From the NCBI GenBank assembly GCA_934201705.1, contig CAKPXF010000008.1:25696-89695 (forward strand): 64,000 bases of DNA, in the 5' to 3' direction. The notes under the pieces were generated by a model that had not been told where the DNA came from, did not search any database, and saw nothing but the letters and a program-made list of their open reading frames with translations. A program made the translations under genes and the position numbers. This document shows, in pieces, positions 35,911 to 44,895 of the stretch (positions are counted from its first letter, which is position 1; every line of letters begins with the position of its first letter). The DNA comes from an uncultured Bacilli bacterium. GTDB lineage: Bacteria > Bacillota_I > Bacilli_A > RFN20 > CAG-631.

Positions 35911-36706
35911 GGAAAGATTAGATATATTTTTAGTTAAGAATAATTATGTTCCTTCAAGAAGTAAAGCCATTGAGCTTATTAAAAATGGTAATGTTTTAAT
36001 AAATGATAAAGCCATATTAAAGGGCTCATATTTAGTTGATAATGATTCTTCTATCACTATTAAAGAATCACAATTATTAAATTATGTTTCTCGTGGTGGC
36101 TTAAAATTGCAAAAAGCAATTGACGAATTTAATATTCAACTTAATGGTTTAACGATTATGGACATAGGGGCGTCAACAGGTGGATTTACATCATGTGCCT
36201 TAAATGAAAACGCTAAAAAGGTGTATGCTATTGATGTTGGAAGTAATCAACTACATGAATCATTAAGAAATAATAGTAAGGTTATAAGTATTGAAAATAC
36301 TAACTTTAAAGATATTGTTAAATGCAATATTTCTGATAAAATAGATATGTACGTTTGTGATGTTTCTTTTATATCATTACGAACTATTATTGATGTATTA
36401 AAAAAATATGATGAAAACTTTTCTTTAATTGCCTTATTTAAGCCACAATTTGAAGTTGGAAAAAATAATTTAAATAAAAATGGTGTTGTAAAAAGTGAAA
36501 AAATAGTTGTTTCTTATATAAATAGTTTTATTAATTATTTATCATTTAATAATATTGGAGTAGTAAATTTCACTTATTCCCCTATCATTGGTCACCATGA
36601 AGGAAATATTGAATATTTATTTTATTTAAAAAGTAAGGAAAAAAGTAAAGTAATTAACTATAATAGTATTATAGAAGAATCTTTTAAGGTATTGAAGGTG
36701 AAATAA
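35903..36706 (+). CDS. tlyA: TlyA/YqxC-type rRNA methyltransferase (S4 + FtsJ-like)
   Basis: 267 residues: N-terminal S4 RNA-binding domain (RLDIFLVKNNYVPSRSKAIELIKNGNVLIN), then a Rossmann methyltransferase with SAM motif DIGASTGGFTSCAL, AIDVGSNQLH and the DVSFISL motif. In other species TlyA 2'-O-methylates rRNA; the older 'hemolysin' label is probably a misnomer. The ATG at 35903 inside the dxs end agrees with homology; an earlier in-frame start at 35873 does not. In Bacillus argR (ahrC) separates this gene from recN; it is missing here. Confidence 0.92.
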   Translation: MNKERLDIFLVKNNYVPSRSKAIELIKNGNVLINDKAILKGSYLVDNDSSITIKESQLLNYVSRGGLKLQKAIDEFNIQLNGLTIMDIGASTGGFTSCALNENAKKVYAIDVGSNQLHESLRNNSKVISIENTNFKDIVKCNISDKIDMYVCDVSFISLRTIIDVLKKYDENFSLIALFKPQFEVGKNNLNKNGVVKSEKIVVSYINSFINYLSFNNIGVVNFTYSPIIGHHEGNIEYLFYLKSKEKSKVINYNSIIEESFKVLKVK

Positions 36707-38353
36707 ATGTTAAAACAACTTACTATAAAAAATTTAGCAATAATTGATGATATTACAATAGATTTTTACAATAATTTTAATGTTTTAACTGGAGAAACTG
36801 GAGCTGGTAAATCAATTATTATTGATGCTATTTCATTAGTTTTCGGTGCTAGAGCTAATAGTGATATGATTCAAACAAATAAAGAAAGCGCAATGATATT
36901 TGCAACTTTAGATGTAAACGAAAAAGTATCTAAATACATATTAGATAATTTTGATATTGATGTCAGTGATGAATTTATTATTAGTAGGGTATTAAATATT
37001 AATGGAAAGAATATTAGTAAGATTAATGGAATAATTGTTCCACTCCACATAATTAATCAAATAAGCAATTTTTTAATTGATATTTCTTCGCAAAATGAGT
37101 CTCAATATCTTTTCAATAAAAAAAATCATTTAGAAATTCTCGATTCTTATATTAAGGAAATAAGTAATGATTTTAAGGACGAATTTATTGAATCATATAA
37201 GGAATATACAAATTTACTTAAAGAATATAATGAATTAATAAATTCTAATAAAAATGACGACATAGATTATTTAAATTTTAAGCTTAATGAATTAAAAGAT
37301 TTTAACTATACAATTGATGATGAGCAAAATATAAATAATGAATATAAAGAATTAACATCTAAAGCTAATAATGCTAATACTTTTAATGAAATAATTGATT
37401 TATTATACACAAATAATAATAGTGTTATAACACAATTATATAGTGCTTTAAAAATACTTGGGAAGGTTAATTCTAATATAAAGGTAAACGAATATTATGA
37501 AAAATTCAATTCAATTTATCTTGATTTAGTTGATAGTGTAGAAAGCTTTAATCATGATTTTGACTCTTCCAATATTGATTTTAATAGAATTGATTGCTTA
37601 TCCGATGAAATTACAAAAATAAATCGTTTGAAAAGAAAATATAACACAAATGATTTGCTTTCTTTAAAAAATGAACTAATATCTAAAATTGATTATTTAA
37701 ACAATAAAGAAATTTTACTATCTAAATTACTTAATAAATTAAATGAAGCTAAGGATAAAGCATATGCTTGTGCTTTAAAGCTTTCAAAAATAAGGAAAAA
37801 ATATGCTAATGAGCTTTCAAATACTGTAATTAATGAATTAAATGATTTATATTTAAAAGATGCAATTTTTAAAATTAACTTTAATGAAATTGACACATTA
37901 TCCGCTAGTGGCATTGATGATGTAGAATTTTATATGAGTGCTAATAAGGGAGTTCCAGCAATGCCGTTAATTAAGGTGGCATCAGGTGGCGAAGCAAGTA
38001 GAATTATGCTTGGCTTAAAAAGTGCTTTTTGTAAGCTTTCGACAAACGATATAATAATTTTTGACGAAATTGATACAGGAGTTTCGGGTAAGGTTGCATT
38101 AGCTATTGGCAAAAAAATGGAAAAAATTGCTAAAAATATTCAAGTATTAGCTATTACACATTTACCACAAGTAGCAGCAATTAGTGATCATCACTATTAT
38201 ATTAGCAAAATTACAAAAAATGGAAAAACATCTACTAATGTAAAAAAATTAAATGCTGATGAAAAGATTAATGAAATTGCTCGTTTGTTATCTGGCGATA
38301 ATATAACACAAAGTTTTATAGATTCAGCAAAAGAGTTAATTTCTTCCAAATAA
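36707..38353 (+). CDS. recN: DNA repair protein RecN
   Basis: SMC-like ATPase acting at double-strand breaks. 548 residues. Walker A GETGAGKSII near residue 30, a long coiled coil in the middle, then the ABC signature ASGGEASRIMLGLK, Walker B IIFDEIDTGVSG and the H-loop ITHLPQVAA. It starts one base after the tlyA stop with AAGGTG upstream. recN followed by spoIVB and spo0A reproduces the Bacillus order exactly. Confidence 0.95.
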   Translation: MLKQLTIKNLAIIDDITIDFYNNFNVLTGETGAGKSIIIDAISLVFGARANSDMIQTNKESAMIFATLDVNEKVSKYILDNFDIDVSDEFIISRVLNINGKNISKINGIIVPLHIINQISNFLIDISSQNESQYLFNKKNHLEILDSYIKEISNDFKDEFIESYKEYTNLLKEYNELINSNKNDDIDYLNFKLNELKDFNYTIDDEQNINNEYKELTSKANNANTFNEIIDLLYTNNNSVITQLYSALKILGKVNSNIKVNEYYEKFNSIYLDLVDSVESFNHDFDSSNIDFNRIDCLSDEITKINRLKRKYNTNDLLSLKNELISKIDYLNNKEILLSKLLNKLNEAKDKAYACALKLSKIRKKYANELSNTVINELNDLYLKDAIFKINFNEIDTLSASGIDDVEFYMSANKGVPAMPLIKVASGGEASRIMLGLKSAFCKLSTNDIIIFDEIDTGVSGKVALAIGKKMEKIAKNIQVLAITHLPQVAAISDHHYYISKITKNGKTSTNVKKLNADEKINEIARLLSGDNITQSFIDSAKELISSK

Positions 38354-38403
38354 AATTAAAATATATTTTATTTATAATGCCAAAATAGTTATAGGAGGTA
38401 TTT

Positions 38404-39405
38404 ATGAATAAAATATTTTTAATGATTATGCTTCTTTTATTACCATATAAAAGTTACACAAATTACGTTGATGTATCATCAATAATTCCTGGTGGTGAAA
38501 ATATAGGAATTGAAATAAAACCCAAGGGTGTATTAGTTATTGGAACATATGATGTAAATGTTATTAATAAAAGATATAATCCAGCAAGCGATAGCGATAT
38601 TATAAAAGGCGATTTGATCTATAAAGTAAATGATGAATTAATTAATGATGTACAATCACTTCTTTTTGCAATAAGAAAATACATTAATAATGATAATGTA
38701 ACATTATATATATTAAGAAACAATAATGAGATAACAAGGAAGCTAACTTTAGTTAAAACAAGTTCAGCCAATACTATTAAAACAGGATTATTAGTAAAGG
38801 AAAGGATACTTGGCATAGGAACTGTTACCTTTTATGATGAGGAAAGTAAAATCTATGGTGCCTTAGGGCATAAATTAGTTGATAATGACTTTTTAAATAT
38901 TTGTGATATAAATAGTGGTACAATCTTTTCTTCAAACGTAACTGGAATTAATAAATCATATTTTGGTAATGTTGGTGAATTAATATCAACTATTGATGAA
39001 AGCAATAAGCTCGGAAATGTATTTTTAAATACAGATTATGGTATTTTTGGACATTACGACAAATCACCTGATAAGGATGCGCTTGATGTTTGTAAAAAAG
39101 ATGATGTAAAACTAGGTAGTGCCTATATTTATACAACTCTTGATGACAATACAATTAAAAAATATAGTATAGAAATCACATCTCTTTTAAAACAAGATAA
39201 AATTTCAACTAAAGGAATTTCATTTAAAGTAACCGACAAAGAACTTTTAGATAAAACTGGTGGAATAGTTCAAGGTATGAGTGGCTCTCCAATAATACAA
39301 GATAATAAAATTGTAGGTGCTGTTACTCACGTTTTAGTTGATCAAGTGAAAAAAGGGTATGGAATATATATAGACTTTATGCTTAAAACTGCTAATATAG
39401 GCTAA
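38404..39405 (+). CDS. spoIVB: SpoIVB-type serine peptidase (S55)
   Basis: 333 residues. In Bacillus SpoIVB is secreted from the forespore and cleaves SpoIVFA, releasing the protease that activates pro-SigK. An N-terminal hydrophobic segment (about 3-17) is followed by a PDZ domain (about 30-115) and the S55 domain. The likely triad is H156 (GALGH), D278 (VTDKELL) and S293 (GMSGSP), with spacing matching the known enzyme. LLVKERILGIGTVTFYD and TGGIVQGMSGSPIIQDNKIVGAVTHV are highly characteristic. AGGAGG precedes the ATG. It lies between recN and spo0A as in spore formers. A signalling role without spores cannot be excluded. Confidence 0.93.
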   Translation: MNKIFLMIMLLLLPYKSYTNYVDVSSIIPGGENIGIEIKPKGVLVIGTYDVNVINKRYNPASDSDIIKGDLIYKVNDELINDVQSLLFAIRKYINNDNVTLYILRNNNEITRKLTLVKTSSANTIKTGLLVKERILGIGTVTFYDEESKIYGALGHKLVDNDFLNICDINSGTIFSSNVTGINKSYFGNVGELISTIDESNKLGNVFLNTDYGIFGHYDKSPDKDALDVCKKDDVKLGSAYIYTTLDDNTIKKYSIEITSLLKQDKISTKGISFKVTDKELLDKTGGIVQGMSGSPIIQDNKIVGAVTHVLVDQVKKGYGIYIDFMLKTANIG

Positions 39406-39446
39406 ATATTTCCTATTTACATTAAACATAAATTTACTTAAAAGAT

Positions 39447-39480
39447 ACGAATAGTCACATATTTACTATTCGTTTTTTTT
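39447..39480 (+). terminator. Intrinsic terminator after spoIVB
   Basis: ACGAATAGT (39447-39455) pairs perfectly with ACTATTCGT (39465-39473), followed by T. It separates spoIVB from spo0A, so spo0A has its own promoter. Confidence 0.88.
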
Positions 39481-39482
39481 GT

Positions 39483-39502
39483 TTTTGTCGATAATTTATA
39501 AT
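39483..39502 (+). promoter_or_regulatory. Candidate 0A box and -10 of spo0A
   Basis: TGTCGAT at 39486-39492 differs by one base from the Spo0A core box TGTCGAA. TATAAT lies 4 bp downstream (39497-39502), with no good -35. A promoter without a -35 but with a 0A box is what a Spo0A-controlled promoter would look like. One short motif in AT-rich DNA is weak evidence. Confidence 0.4.
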
Positions 39503-39521
39503 TTGTTCAGGAGGTCATTTT

Positions 39522-40313
39522 ATGGAAAAGATAAATGTCGTAATTATTGAAAATGTTATTTCTGATTTAGATAAATTAGAAAAAATTTTTAATAGTAATA
39601 GTAATTTTAATGTTTTAAAAAAATTTGAAAATTTTGCAAATTTTTTAAGCTTTATGGAAGTAAAAGATAATATGGTTGATTATTTGGTAATAGATATTTT
39701 TATGCCTAGTTTTTCACCTATTCAATTATTAAAATCAATTTCTAAATTTAGAAAAAGAGTTAATAAGGTTATTTGTATTGGTGGAATATGTAGCGATGAA
39801 ATATTAAACTGTATGAATCACTATGGCGTCAATTATTATATTTCAAAGCCACTTAATGAAGCTAAACTAATTTCTACTTTACAAGAATACTTACTTTATA
39901 ATAAGGTAAATGAAAATAATTCTAATAAGGAAATTACAAATTCATATGTTGAAAAAGAAATTACGTGTATTTTACATGAGGTTGGGATACCTGCACATAT
40001 TAAAGGGTATTTATTTTTAAGAGAAGCAATTTTAAGAGTTTATAACCAGCAAGATTATTTAGGACAAATAACAAAGAATTTATATCCAGATATTGCTAAA
40101 AAATTCACATCATCCTCAGCAAGGGTTGAAAGGGCAATACGTCATGCAATTGAGGTTGCTTGGAATAGAGGCAATGTTGATTGTATAGATAATATTTTTG
40201 GCTATACAATCAGTGCAGATAAGGCCAAACCTACTAATTCTGAATTTATTGCAATGATTGCAGATAAGCTAATTATTGAACATAACTTAAAAAGAGAAAA
40301 TTTTTCTTTTTAA
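39522..40313 (+). CDS. spo0A: Sporulation master regulator Spo0A
   Basis: Response regulator that commits spore formers to sporulation, 263 residues. The C-terminal DNA-binding domain (about 145-260) is almost textbook: LHEVGIPAHIKGYLFLREAI, SSARVERAIRHAIEVAWNRGN and KPTNSEFIAMIADKL. The N-terminal receiver (1-120) is divergent: the phosphorylation Asp is kept (D58 in VIDIFMP) and the Lys too (K109 in SKP), but the acidic pair is E10-N11 and the conserved Thr/Ser position reads Gly (about 87). Phosphorylation may therefore be weakened or replaced. A strong CAGGAGG precedes the ATG. A possible 0A box lies upstream. Confidence 0.94.
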   Translation: MEKINVVIIENVISDLDKLEKIFNSNSNFNVLKKFENFANFLSFMEVKDNMVDYLVIDIFMPSFSPIQLLKSISKFRKRVNKVICIGGICSDEILNCMNHYGVNYYISKPLNEAKLISTLQEYLLYNKVNENNSNKEITNSYVEKEITCILHEVGIPAHIKGYLFLREAILRVYNQQDYLGQITKNLYPDIAKKFTSSSARVERAIRHAIEVAWNRGNVDCIDNIFGYTISADKAKPTNSEFIAMIADKLIIEHNLKRENFSF

Positions 40314-40320
40314 ATAATGA

Positions 40321-40354
40321 AAAAAAGAATAGCTAAATAGTGCTATTTTTTTTT
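40321..40354 (+). terminator. Intrinsic terminator after spo0A
   Basis: AATAGC (40328-40333) with GCTATT (40342-40347), extended by A and T runs, followed by a T tract. Confidence 0.75.
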
Positions 40355-40398
40355 ATTTATGGTAAAATAAATAAAAATGAAAGGCCGGTGCAGTAAAA

Positions 40399-41913
40399 AT
40401 GATAAATTGGATTAAATATACTTTTGGTAGTTTCTTTTCAAATAAACTATTAAAAGAAGGACAAACAAGAAGGTTTTGGAATACATTATTTGCATTATTT
40501 TTAACACTTGTAATCTTAACAGCTTTTTTCGTGACAGGTGTAAATAGTTCATTTAAAACACAATACAATAATTCAACAACTTTCAAAGAATTTGCTTATA
40601 ATATTTTTTATAACGAAAATGAAGAAAATAGAGTTAATATCAAAACATATGAAACAAAAAATGCCAATGATAAAAATGTTATAAAAGGAAAGGCAATTAG
40701 ATATATTGATGTTAATGATGAAGTATTAATAAATACATTTGAAAATGATGCTGATAAAGCTATATACTCAAAAAATAATTATAATTTGATTGTTGATACT
40801 AGAGAAGCTGATGACACTTATTTTAGTTTTACAGTTTTATATAAATTAAAAGATGATGAAAATGTAACAATTAATTATGATGAATATTTAAAATTATCAG
40901 CATCAGATCAAGAAAAATACACATATTTAAAAACAGATATTAAAAACGAAAAGATTACTTTAACAAATGAACAAATTGAAATATATAAGGATTGGCTTTT
41001 AGAAAATTATGTTAAAGGCTTAAAAGATGATAGCCAAGAAAAAACAAGTTGGAATGAATTGCTAAAGAAAAAAGATGAAGATATCAAAACATATAATAAT
41101 AGCATATATCAACTTTATTTAACTAAGTATTATAAATATGTTACCAACTTTGTAATACCTACAAATTCATCTTATTACCAAAGTAAATATTTAACAGTGA
41201 ATTCAAATGGTGATTATACTACTAATAACTTTTTAATTATTACAAATGATTGGGTTATTGCTTCATATACTTCTGAAAAAAATTATAATATTTCTTTTTA
41301 TGGATATTATGATTATTTTTCAAAGGATTATTTCTTATATAATGCTCAAAATGCAAAAGATGAAGTTCAAGTAAAAGCAAATGTTGATAATTTCTTTGTT
41401 GAAACAGCTACTGCAAGTGATGGAATTAGAGGCATATTAATTTGCATACAAATCTTTAGATTTATGCCAACAATTATAATAGCAATGGCTATTTTGGCTT
41501 TATTCTTATTCTGCATAAGCAAAGTTAAGCATAGAAGATATGCAACAACATATATGTATTCATTTAAGTTAGTTTCTGGTATGTTGATTTTTGCATCATT
41601 TGTTGCAGGATTAGTTGCAATGATTTTATGCTTTGTAACTGATACATCATTATCTTTAAATATCGGAAGCTGGTTAATCCTATCTGTTTTAGGAATAAGA
41701 ACATTAGTTTTTGCTATAATCGAAGCCTTTGCGTATAAAAAAGATCCACTTCGTGATGCAATTCGTAGTGTAAGTAGCCAATCTTCTACAAGTTCTACTA
41801 TTACCGATACATCTAATAATTTAAATGATTTATCAAAAGTTGAAACTGGAACTAAGGTTATTGTTAATGATGGCGTTGATGATAATGATGAAGAAAAAAT
41901 GGAATTAATGTAG
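40399..41913 (+). CDS. Membrane protein with large extracytoplasmic domain, function unknown
   Basis: 504 residues; I do not recognise the family. One membrane helix at about 27-48, a ~290-residue polar Asn/Tyr/Lys-rich domain that should lie outside the cell, then three or four C-terminal helices (about 343-375, 393-415 and 421-442) and an acidic, Ser/Thr-rich cytoplasmic tail (about the last 60 residues). The layout is reminiscent of DUF1189-type proteins, but I see no diagnostic motif. It is flanked by terminators on both sides, so it is a single-gene unit. The ribosome site is weak (GAAAGG well upstream). Confidence 0.7.
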   Translation: MINWIKYTFGSFFSNKLLKEGQTRRFWNTLFALFLTLVILTAFFVTGVNSSFKTQYNNSTTFKEFAYNIFYNENEENRVNIKTYETKNANDKNVIKGKAIRYIDVNDEVLINTFENDADKAIYSKNNYNLIVDTREADDTYFSFTVLYKLKDDENVTINYDEYLKLSASDQEKYTYLKTDIKNEKITLTNEQIEIYKDWLLENYVKGLKDDSQEKTSWNELLKKKDEDIKTYNNSIYQLYLTKYYKYVTNFVIPTNSSYYQSKYLTVNSNGDYTTNNFLIITNDWVIASYTSEKNYNISFYGYYDYFSKDYFLYNAQNAKDEVQVKANVDNFFVETATASDGIRGILICIQIFRFMPTIIIAMAILALFLFCISKVKHRRYATTYMYSFKLVSGMLIFASFVAGLVAMILCFVTDTSLSLNIGSWLILSVLGIRTLVFAIIEAFAYKKDPLRDAIRSVSSQSSTSSTITDTSNNLNDLSKVETGTKVIVNDGVDDNDEEKMELM

Positions 41914-41931
41914 TATAATATAATTGATATT

Positions 41932-41972
41932 AAGGCTATGGCTATAAAGCTGTGGCCTTTTAACTTTTTTTT
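41932..41972 (+). terminator. Intrinsic terminator after the membrane protein gene
   Basis: AAGGCTATGGC (41932-41942) pairs with GCTGTGGCCTT (41949-41959), 11 bp with three G-T pairs, followed by T-rich sequence. Confidence 0.82.
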
Positions 41973-42002
41973 AGTTATGTCATATAATAAAATGGTGATA
42001 AC

Positions 42003-43064
42003 ATGAAAATCAGTTTATGTATGATTGTTAAAAATGAAGAAAATAATATTGATAGATGCTTAAATTCAATTTATAAAGCAGTCGATGAAATTATAATTAT
42101 TGACACTGGTAGCAATGATAAAACCAAAGATATTTGTTTAAAATATACAAATAAGATTTATGATTTTAAATGGGTAAATGATTTTTCAAAGGCCAGAAAT
42201 TATGGATTAAAAAAAGCAAATTATGATTATATTTTATGGCTTGATGCCGATGATTATTTAACAAATGAAAATTTTATTAAATTAATCAACTTAAAAAATA
42301 AGGCTAATGATGATGTTGATTTTTATTATTTCTTATATGATTTTGATAAAAATTATTCACCATTTTATAGAGAACGATTATTCAAGAAGAATAAAAAAGC
42401 AATTTTCAAAGGCAAGGTTCATGAAGTAATTAGTCCATTTGGAAAAATAAAATATATAAATATTGTAATTAATCAATATAATAACAATAAACCATTAACT
42501 AATAGAAATTTATTAATTTATGAATCTAATTTGAATAAAAAGTTTTCAACAAGGGATTTATATTATTATGCAAGAGAATTATTTAGACACCAAAGATATG
42601 ATGATTGTTTAAAATATTTAAATAAATTTATAAAAAGAAAAGATAAATATATTGAAGATTATATCGACGCTTGTATATTGCAAAGCAAAGTTTATTGTAT
42701 TAAAAAGGAATACCAAATAGCTTTAAAATGCTTGTTTGATACTTTTACATATGATATACCAAGAGTAAATACATTAATAGAAATTGCAAACATTTATTTT
42801 AATTCTTATGATTTTGATAAAGCGATTTATTATTATAAATTATCGTTAAATTCATTAAAATATTATAAGAACAAAGGATTTATTTATAAGGATTATTTAG
42901 GATATTATCAGTCATTATCATTATGTGTTTGTTATTTTTATTTAAAAAAATATAAAAAAGCATTTTATTATAATGAGCTAGCGCATAAGCTAAAAAATGA
43001 TAATCCATTTTATTTGCCAAATAAAAATGCTATTAATAAATATGTTAATTGGAAAAATGATTAA
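42003..43064 (+). CDS. Family 2 glycosyltransferase with TPR-like C-terminus
   Basis: 353 residues. The N-terminal GT-A domain has LCMIVKNEENNIDRCLNSI, IIIDTGSNDKT, and the metal-binding DxD-like LWLDADDYL, then FKGKVHEVI. From about 200 on, Tyr/Lys-rich helical repeats resemble TPRs, as in enzymes of the SunS type or other protein/peptide glycosyltransferases. Acceptor and sugar donor are unknown. The surface proteins in this window are possible acceptors, but that is speculation. GGTGATA precedes the ATG. Confidence 0.82.
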   Translation: MKISLCMIVKNEENNIDRCLNSIYKAVDEIIIIDTGSNDKTKDICLKYTNKIYDFKWVNDFSKARNYGLKKANYDYILWLDADDYLTNENFIKLINLKNKANDDVDFYYFLYDFDKNYSPFYRERLFKKNKKAIFKGKVHEVISPFGKIKYINIVINQYNNNKPLTNRNLLIYESNLNKKFSTRDLYYYARELFRHQRYDDCLKYLNKFIKRKDKYIEDYIDACILQSKVYCIKKEYQIALKCLFDTFTYDIPRVNTLIEIANIYFNSYDFDKAIYYYKLSLNSLKYYKNKGFIYKDYLGYYQSLSLCVCYFYLKKYKKAFYYNELAHKLKNDNPFYLPNKNAINKYVNWKND

Positions 43065-43156
43065 ATAAAGCACATACATTTTGAAGATATTTTCTAACAA
43101 AAAACTATTTCTTTGTATTTATTTATTGTATAATAAATACAAGAGGTGTTAAGTCT

Positions 43157-44893
43157 ATGCTAAAGTTTAATTTTTTACTATCAACAATAACAATTATTAT
43201 AATAATAGCAGCATTAGTAGTAATTTTAGGATTAACTATTTTTTTATTAGTCTATAAATTTTCAAATAAAAAGCATTATTTGAGTAAAATAGATTCTCAA
43301 CTTGAAAGTATTAATATTAAAAATAGAAATCAATTAGAGGCTTATTTAAACAGATTAAACGCTATTTCAAATAGAAATGAGGAATACGTTTCTTTATATG
43401 ATTCTTATAAAGAAAAATTTGACGAACTAGATGTTGATAAACGAGATAGTTTAATTTTAAAGCATAGCGAATTAAAGGAAAAAATTGCTACAGCACCAAA
43501 GCTTGATAAAACAATAATAAATAAAATCAAATCATTTGAAAGTGATGTTATTGCTTATGCTAATGAATGTGAGCAATTAAATGTTAATTTAAAGCAATTA
43601 TTTTTAGAAGCAGATGAATTAAGAGTTGAACTTACAAAATATCAAAATCAATATCAAGAGGTTTTAAACGATCTTAATAAATATAATCAATCACTTAATA
43701 TTTGTATTAATGAACTAACAGAGTACTTAAATAATATAGAAATGTACTTTGAACTTTTAGATGATAATATTATTTCTGCTTCTTATGATTTGGCTAGAAA
43801 GAACTTAAACGAAATAAAAGGAATGTTAGCTAATGTGTATGGCAATATTGAATTAATCGCTCAATATTGTAATAAGGTTGATGTTATAATTCCTCAACAA
43901 TTAGATGATTTACTTGCTAAAAACAATAAACTTGAGGAAGAAGGATATGTTGTATCTCACGCATATGTTTATGAATTTATTGATAATACTAATGAAATAT
44001 TAAAGCAATGTAAGGCTAACTTTAAACTTTTATCTTTTGGAAATTTTGATGATACTTTTAAAGAAATTCAAAATAAAATTGCCGAAGTGCATGCTCATTT
44101 AGATAATGAGGTAATGGCTAAAAACGAACTAGATGAAAAATTCAAAATTGTTAATGGTAAAATTAATGCTGCTGAAAATGATTTTATCAAAACAAAACGC
44201 CAATTTAGTAGAATGATTGATTATTATAAATTACCAGAAGAAATCAATTCAAGATTTGATAATTTTCAAAAAAATGCAACATATTTAGCCGATTTAAAAA
44301 GGGAATATGATGGCTATATTATTGTAAATGCTAAAATACCTGCTTCATTTATGCTTGAAAAAGTTAGCAAAATGGATTTAATAAGTAGTGAAATACTATC
44401 TGATATTGAATATTTTACTTCATATTTCCAAGATATCAAAAATTATGCTGAAAGCTCTTTTATTAGAGTTAATGAATTAACAACCACACTTATTGTAACT
44501 GTTGGAAAATTAAGGAAAACTAAATGCAATGCAGTTTATAAAAAATACATTGAAGAAGTTAATTTATATTTAAATTCATTAAAGGAATATAAAAACTTAT
44601 TATTACAAAAGCCTATTGATCTTGCTAAGTTGTTGGCTGAATTCTCTACAATTGATGCTTCATCATCTGATTTAATAAAAAAAATAAATATTGATTATGA
44701 TAATTATCAAACTGTAAAAAAATGTATTATTTTCACAAATCCTTTAAGATATCAATTTGCTGATGTTGATTTAGCATTACGTGAGGTTGAGGATTTATTT
44801 ATGAAAGGTGAATATATTAAAGCTCAAGATAAAATTAATTATGTTTTAAACAATTATCATCCAGCCGCTTACGATTCATTTAAGGGACAATAA
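43157..44893 (+). CDS. ezrA: EzrA-like septation ring regulator
   Basis: 578 residues: an N-terminal membrane helix (about 8-34), then an almost continuous coiled-coil cytoplasmic domain (spectrin-like repeats) ending in QFADVDLALREVEDLFMKGEYIKAQDKI, which resembles the EzrA C-terminus. EzrA binds FtsZ at the membrane and prevents stray Z rings. Sequence similarity is loose, as usual for this family, but the order ezrA-iscS-thiI matches Bacillus and makes the call firm. AAGAGGTG precedes the ATG; a TATAAT lies at 43129-43134 without a good -35. Confidence 0.85.
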   Translation: MLKFNFLLSTITIIIIIAALVVILGLTIFLLVYKFSNKKHYLSKIDSQLESINIKNRNQLEAYLNRLNAISNRNEEYVSLYDSYKEKFDELDVDKRDSLILKHSELKEKIATAPKLDKTIINKIKSFESDVIAYANECEQLNVNLKQLFLEADELRVELTKYQNQYQEVLNDLNKYNQSLNICINELTEYLNNIEMYFELLDDNIISASYDLARKNLNEIKGMLANVYGNIELIAQYCNKVDVIIPQQLDDLLAKNNKLEEEGYVVSHAYVYEFIDNTNEILKQCKANFKLLSFGNFDDTFKEIQNKIAEVHAHLDNEVMAKNELDEKFKIVNGKINAAENDFIKTKRQFSRMIDYYKLPEEINSRFDNFQKNATYLADLKREYDGYIIVNAKIPASFMLEKVSKMDLISSEILSDIEYFTSYFQDIKNYAESSFIRVNELTTTLIVTVGKLRKTKCNAVYKKYIEEVNLYLNSLKEYKNLLLQKPIDLAKLLAEFSTIDASSSDLIKKINIDYDNYQTVKKCIIFTNPLRYQFADVDLALREVEDLFMKGEYIKAQDKINYVLNNYHPAAYDSFKGQ

Positions 44894-44895
44894 TT

